A DNA stretch of 64,000 nucleotides from the NCBI GenBank assembly GCA_009379815.1, contig WHSY01000011.1:1-64000 (forward strand), read 5' to 3'. Positions within the stretch are counted from its first letter, which is position 1; the number at the start of each line of letters is the position of its first letter. This DNA is from Pseudonocardiaceae bacterium. GTDB lineage: Bacteria > Actinomycetota > Actinomycetes > Mycobacteriales > Pseudonocardiaceae. Shown here piece by piece: positions 58,200-64,000 of the stretch. Made by a program: the position numbers and the translations under genes. The notes under the pieces are model-generated. The model was not told the DNA's origin, made no database searches, and saw nothing but the letters and a program-made list of their open reading frames with translations.

Positions 58200-60219
<2,020 letters not shown>

Positions 60220-60313
60220 GACCGTGATCCTAGGACCCGGTGCGTGCGACCCGCGTGATCCTTCGGGTCGCCGGGGCCTCCGGTTGTCGGGGCCATGGCC
60301 TACCCTGCCGCAC

Positions 60314-61219
60314 GTGACCGAGATCGGGGTGCAGGTGGCCGAAGCGGAGTCCGGCGATGGCCGGCGCCGGCCGGCGTTGTCACCTTCCCGGGCGGCCGAT
60401 TTCAAGCAGTGCCCGCTGCTCTACCGCTTCCGGGCGATCGACCGCATCCCCGAGACGCCGACCCGGGTGCAGGTCCGCGGGACGGTCGTGCACGCCGTGC
60501 TGGAACGCCTCTTCGCGCTGCCGCCCGCGCAGCGCGAACCGGCGGTGGCACGCGAGATGGTCGGACCGGCATGGGAGAACGTCCTCGCCCATACCCCGGA
60601 GCTCGCCGCACTCTTCGAGGGCCCTTCCGACCCGGAGCTCGCCGAGTGGCTGGATTCGGCGCGAGCGCTCGTCGACTCCTACTTCGCGCTGGAGGATCCT
60701 CGACGGCTGCAGCCCGAGGCCTGCGAGCTGCGGCTGGAGGCGGAGGTGCCTGCCGCCGGAGCGGCGGATCCGGTGCTGCTGCGCGGTTTCGTCGATCGCC
60801 TGGACGTCGCCGCCACGGGCGAGATCCGGGTGGTGGACTACAAGACGGGGTCGGCACCGCGTGAGGTGTTCGAGGCCAAGGCGCTGTTCCAGATGAAGTT
60901 CTACGCGCTGGTGCTGCTGCGGACCCGCGGGGTGCTGCCACGCCTGCTGCAGCTGCTCTACCTCGCCGACGAGCAGTCACTGACCTACACACCCGACGAG
61001 GGTGAGCTGGACCGCTTCGAGCGCACCCTGAGCGCGATCTGGACGGCAATCCTGCGCGCCGCAGCCACCGGCGACTTCCGGCCGAGCCCCGGCCGGCTCT
61101 GCGAGTGGTGCGACCATCAGGAGCGCTGCCCGTCCTTCGGCAACACCCCGCCGCCCTACCCGGGCTGGCCCGATCCGGACGTGGGGGCCCCGGTGCCGGC
61201 GCGGGAGCGAGAGGAGTAG
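60314..61219 (+). CDS. RecB-family PD-(D/E)XK exonuclease
   Basis: The 301-aa protein has QVRGTVVHAVLERL (the GxxxH motif), LLRGFVDRLDV (Asp) and IRVVDYKTGSAP (DxK) of the RecB nuclease fold. An N-terminal Cys (FKQCPLLYRF) and a C-terminal CEWCDHQERC can bind a [4Fe-4S] cluster as in Cas4/AddB. This type of gene stands beside arc-trmI in many actinobacteria; its role is unknown. GTG 60314 follows the family start; sequence before it is non-coding. Confidence 0.88.
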   Translation: MTEIGVQVAEAESGDGRRRPALSPSRAADFKQCPLLYRFRAIDRIPETPTRVQVRGTVVHAVLERLFALPPAQREPAVAREMVGPAWENVLAHTPELAALFEGPSDPELAEWLDSARALVDSYFALEDPRRLQPEACELRLEAEVPAAGAADPVLLRGFVDRLDVAATGEIRVVDYKTGSAPREVFEAKALFQMKFYALVLLRTRGVLPRLLQLLYLADEQSLTYTPDEGELDRFERTLSAIWTAILRAAATGDFRPSPGRLCEWCDHQERCPSFGNTPPPYPGWPDPDVGAPVPAREREE

Positions 61220-61993
61220 ATGGACGCCTTCTACGAGGAACTCGAGCCGGGTCGCTACCGCTCCACCGAGCACACCGTCGGCCCGTGGTCGGCGGACATG
61301 CAGCACATGGGTCCGCCGTCGGCGCTGCTGACCCGGGCTCTCGAGCGATGCCAGCCACGCGAGGACGTGGCGCTGTCCCGGGTCACCGTCGAGGTGCTCG
61401 GCGCGCTGGCTCCGGTGGAGGTGGCGGTCTCCGCGCAGGTGGTGCGCCCGGGACGGACCGTCGAGTTGGTCGGCGCCGAGCTCACCGCGGAAGGGCGGCC
61501 GGTGGCCCGGGCCTGGGGCTGGCGCCTGGCACTGGCCGACACCGCCGACGTGGCCGGCGGCGCCGCGGCGGCGCTGCCACCACCCGAGCAGGCCGAGCCG
61601 CGGCAGGCCCCGCCCGAGTGGATCCCCGGCTACCTCGATGCGCTGGAGTGGCGCTGGCTGCGGGGCCACCTCGGTGAGCACGGCCCCGGGACGGCGTGGG
61701 CGCGGCTACGGGTCGCCCTCGTGGCAGGCGAGGACCCGTCGCCGCTGCAGCGGTTGATGGCCACCGCCGACTCCGCCAACGGCATCGCGTCCCGGCTGGA
61801 CTTCACCCGTTGGCTGTTCCTCAACACCGATCTGTCGGTGCACCTGCACCGCCGACCCGCGGGCGAGTGGCTCGCGGTCGACGCCGAAACCGCGATCGGA
61901 CCCGCCGGCGCGGGGGTGTGTTCCGGGGTGCTGCACGATCGGTCCGGGCCGGTGGGCCGCAGTTCCCAGGTGCTCACGGTCCGCCCCCGCTGA
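61220..61993 (+). CDS. Acyl-CoA thioesterase-like protein (double hot dog)
   Basis: The 257-aa protein has two hot-dog-like halves. The first has YRSTEHTVGPWSADMQHMGP and PVEVAVSAQVVRPGRTVEL; the second has DSANGIASRLDF and FLNTDLSVHLHRRPAGEW, then WLAVDAETAIG. This resembles TesB-like thioesterases of mycobacteria. It starts directly at the RecB-like stop (ATG at 61220), so the two are co-transcribed. Confidence 0.8.
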   Translation: MDAFYEELEPGRYRSTEHTVGPWSADMQHMGPPSALLTRALERCQPREDVALSRVTVEVLGALAPVEVAVSAQVVRPGRTVELVGAELTAEGRPVARAWGWRLALADTADVAGGAAAALPPPEQAEPRQAPPEWIPGYLDALEWRWLRGHLGEHGPGTAWARLRVALVAGEDPSPLQRLMATADSANGIASRLDFTRWLFLNTDLSVHLHRRPAGEWLAVDAETAIGPAGAGVCSGVLHDRSGPVGRSSQVLTVRPR

Positions 61994-62023
61994 CACGCCT
62001 GGCTCGGCAGAACCGGGAGCCTG

Positions 62024-62869
62024 TCAGAACCGGCAGGAGCGGATGTCGGTGGCCAGGATCGCCTTGGCCCCCGCGACGGACAGCCGGTCCATGATTCGGT
62101 TGGCCTCCCGGCGGGGCACCATCGCGCGGACGGCCACCCAGCCCGGGTCGGCCAGCGGCGCCACCGTCGGTGACTCGATACCCGGGGTGATCCGCATCGC
62201 GTCCTCGAGCAGCGGCTTCGGGCAGTCGTAGTCGAGCATGAGGTACTGCTGGGCGAAGACCACACCCTGCAGCCGTGCGGCGAGCTGCGCCTTCTCCGAG
62301 GAGTCGGGCGATCCCCGGCCCTCGAGCAGGACGGCCTCCGAGGAGCAGATCACGTCGCCGAAGGCGACAAGGCCGTGCTGGCGCAGTGTGCGTCCCGAGC
62401 CGACCACATCGGCGATCGCATCGGCGACCCCCAGCTGCACCGAGATCTCCACCGCCCCGTCGAGCCGGATCACCTCGGCTCCGACGCCGTGGTGGGTCAG
62501 GTCCTCGCGCACCAGCCGCGGGTAGGACGTAGCCACCCGCAGCCCCTCCAGGTCGCCGACCTTCCAGTCCCGCCCCACCGGAGCGGCGTAGCGGAACGCG
62601 GAGGACCCGAAGCTCAACGCGAGCCGCTCGTCGACCGGTGCTTCGGAGTCCAGCGCCAGGTCACGCCCGGTGATGCCGAGGTCGAGCTCGCCCGAGCCCA
62701 CATAGATCGGGATGTCCTTGGGGCGCAGGAAGAAGAACTCGACCTCGTTCAGCGCGTCGATGATGGTCAGATCCTTGACGTCGTGGCGCTGCCGGTACCC
62801 GGCCTCGACCAGCATCTCGGACGAGGGCGCCGCCAGAGCCCCCTTGTTGGGTACCGCGACGCGCAGCAT
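62024..62869 (-). CDS. hisG: ATP phosphoribosyltransferase HisG (long form)
   Basis: The 281-aa enzyme performs the first step of histidine synthesis, joining PRPP and [33 protein letters not shown] and [20 protein letters not shown] (PRPP-binding loop region) are conserved. The C-terminal ACT-like domain, residues 210-281, gives feedback by histidine. ATG 62869 lies behind GAGGAG. It is 57 bp downstream of hisE. Confidence 0.95.
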   Translation of the reverse strand: MLRVAVPNKGALAAPSSEMLVEAGYRQRHDVKDLTIIDALNEVEFFFLRPKDIPIYVGSGELDLGITGRDLALDSEAPVDERLALSFGSSAFRYAAPVGRDWKVGDLEGLRVATSYPRLVREDLTHHGVGAEVIRLDGAVEISVQLGVADAIADVVGSGRTLRQHGLVAFGDVICSSEAVLLEGRGSPDSSEKAQLAARLQGVVFAQQYLMLDYDCPKPLLEDAMRITPGIESPTVAPLADPGWVAVRAMVPRREANRIMDRLSVAGAKAILATDIRSCRF

Positions 62870-62926
62870 GCCGTTCTCCTCGGTCACAGGTAGGTGGTCA
62901 CAGGTCGGTGCTCCCAGATATGGGGT

Positions 62927-63190
62927 TCAGAGGTGACGGTAGACGTCGGCGGTGCTCAGCCCGCGGCCGAGCATGAGCACCTGCACCCGATACAGCAGCT
63001 GCGAGATCTCCTCCGCGAGCCGCTCGTCCGACTCGTGCTCGGCTGCGATCCACACCTCGCCTGCCTCCTCGAGCACCTTCTTGCCCTGGGCGTGCACCCC
63101 GGCGTCGAGCGCCCGCACGGTTCCCGAACTCTCCGGCCTGGTGCGTGCGCGCTCGGTGAGCTCGCCGAAGAGCTCCTCGAACGTCTTCAC
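62927..63190 (-). CDS. hisE: Phosphoribosyl-ATP pyrophosphatase HisE
   Basis: The 87-aa enzyme catalyses the second step of histidine synthesis. All-helical MazG-like fold with [17 protein letters not shown] and [19 protein letters not shown] holding the metal-binding Glu residues. GTG 63190 ([11 protein letters not shown]) has GGGAGG 10 nt upstream. It forms a hisE-hisG unit separated from metH by a strong hairpin. Confidence 0.94.
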   Translation of the reverse strand: MKTFEELFGELTERARTRPESSGTVRALDAGVHAQGKKVLEEAGEVWIAAEHESDERLAEEISQLLYRVQVLMLGRGLSTADVYRHL

Positions 63191-63223
63191 GACTAGCCAT
63201 CCTCCCACGCCTGTGGACAGGTC

Positions 63224-63266
63224 GTGAGTGGTGGTGATGCGAGCCCTGGCTCGCATCACCACTCAC
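63224..63266 (-). terminator. Hairpin terminator after metH (GTGAGTGG type)
   Basis: GTGAGTGGTG...ATGCGAGC on the left pairs with GCTCGCATCACCACTCAC on the right, with a 3-nt bulge and a short loop. It lies just after the metH stop and before hisE. The outer arm is the same as in the hairpin at 24459. Confidence 0.75.
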
Positions 63267-63272
63267 AGGCCG

Positions 63273-64000
63273 CTAGGCGTTGAAGTACTTCGCCTCGGGG
63301 TGGTGGGTGACGATGGCGTCGGTGGACTGCTCCGGGTGCAGCTGGAACTCTTCGGACAGCTCGACGCCGATCCGGCCGGGCTCCAGCAGCTCGACGATCT
63401 TGGCGCGGTCGGCGAGCTCCGGGCAGGCCCCGTAGCCCAGCGAGAACCGCGCCCCCCGGTAGCCGAGCTTGAAGAACTGCTCGACGTCCTCCGGGTCATC
63501 CGCGCCGATCGTCGCACCGTCGGGGGTGGTCAGCTCGGCGCGGACCCGAGCATGCCAGTACTCGGCTATCGCCTCGGTGAGCTGTACCCCCAGGCCATGG
63601 ACCTCGAGGTAGTCGCGGTAGGCGTCCTTGGCGAACAGCTCGGCGGCGTAGTCGGCGATGGGCTGGCCCATGGTGACCAGGGTCAGTGGCAGCACGTCCA
63701 CCTCGCCTGCGTCCAGCGCCGCGTCCTTCGGCCGGTAGAAGTCGGCCAGGCACAGGTGGCGGTCGCGCTGCTGGCGGGGGAAGGTGAACCGGCAGCGCTC
63801 GGCGGCGTCGGGCCGTGGTTCGGCAAGCACCACCAGCGAGTCCCCGTCGGACGCGCACGGGAAGTAGCCGTAGACCACTGCCGCGTGCGCGAGCACACCA
63901 TCGGTGGACAGCTGGTCGAGCCACGCCCGCAGCCGTGGCCGGCCGTCGGACTCCACCAGCTCCTCGTAGCTCGGACCGCTCCCGCTGCGGACGCCGCGCA
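63273..64000 (-). CDS. metH: Methionine synthase MetH, C-terminal part (cut by window edge)
   Basis: The open frame runs from the window edge to a stop at 63273, giving 242 codons. It is the AdoMet-activation domain of cobalamin-dependent methionine synthase: ADFYRPKDA, PLTLVTMGQPIADY, EYWHARVRAEL, YRGARFSLGYGACPEL and FQLHPEQSTDAIVTHHPEAKYF are conserved. This domain reactivates cob(II)alamin. The catalytic and cobalamin domains lie beyond the window. Confidence 0.93.
   Translation of the reverse strand, partial: RGVRSGSGPSYEELVESDGRPRLRAWLDQLSTDGVLAHAAVVYGYFPCASDGDSLVVLAEPRPDAAERCRFTFPRQQRDRHLCLADFYRPKDAALDAGEVDVLPLTLVTMGQPIADYAAELFAKDAYRDYLEVHGLGVQLTEAIAEYWHARVRAELTTPDGATIGADDPEDVEQFFKLGYRGARFSLGYGACPELADRAKIVELLEPGRIGVELSEEFQLHPEQSTDAIVTHHPEAKYFNA

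Overview
The window is GC-rich actinobacterial chromosomal DNA. It carries a complete Pup-proteasome locus (pafB, pafC, pafA, prcA, prcB, pup, dop, arc), a HelY-type helicase, Tat translocase genes, HisG/HisE and the C-terminal end of MetH in actinobacterial order. Gene content, GTG starts and recurring GTGAGTGG hairpins fit the Pseudonocardiaceae; Pseudonocardia is my best guess, not proven.

Region 1 (1-9500) is a mobile-element scar and accessory region. It holds the start of a tyrosine recombinase, a 3' IS3 transposase fragment, an IS481-like fragment and a decayed integrase-GntR fusion, then a CaiC-like CoA ligase, scrambled pieces of a 4-hydroxyacetophenone-type Baeyer-Villiger monooxygenase and a cut TetR gene, an intact GAF/PucR regulator, and an SCP2-like protein with an alpha/beta hydrolase. 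Region 2 (9500-14750) is a [NiFe]-hydrogenase accessory operon (maturation protease, small membrane protein, HypC, HypD, HypE, a small protein, a Cas4/RecB-like protein). Its structural subunits are absent, and an inverted fragment of its last gene lies just upstream. HypF, HypA and HypB lie separately at 24.5-27.9 kb.

Region 3 (14750-24500) carries propionyl/acetyl-CoA synthetase, O-acetylhomoserine sulfhydrylase, a possible Cys-codon leader peptide coupled to a CoA-binding protein, an MFS exporter, an ATP-grasp ligase with a deleted tandem paralogue, and a CocE-type hydrolase. Region 4 (28.3-31.7 kb, minus strand) looks like one alkylation-damage operon: ECF sigma factor, Ogt-Ada protein with reversed domain order, 5'-truncated AlkB, Ogt and a 2OG-Fe(II) dioxygenase. 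A RelBE-type toxin-antitoxin pair, tryptophan 2,3-dioxygenase and an M24 peptidase follow.

Region 5 (35-39.8 kb) is a second scar: Tn3-family transposase remnant, DoxX protein, a rifampicin monooxygenase lacking its FAD-binding N-terminus, and an intact HelR-like RNA polymerase-protecting helicase, bounded by an IS5-type remnant. Region 6 (40-64 kb) is conserved core: exonuclease, HelY, TatC/TatA, PafC/PafB, a molybdopterin oxidoreductase, PafA, the 20S proteasome, Pup (ending GGE), Dop, ARC, TrmI, a site-2 protease, a RecB-like nuclease, a thioesterase, HisG, HisE and the MetH C-terminus. No rRNA, tRNA or CRISPR array was recognised.
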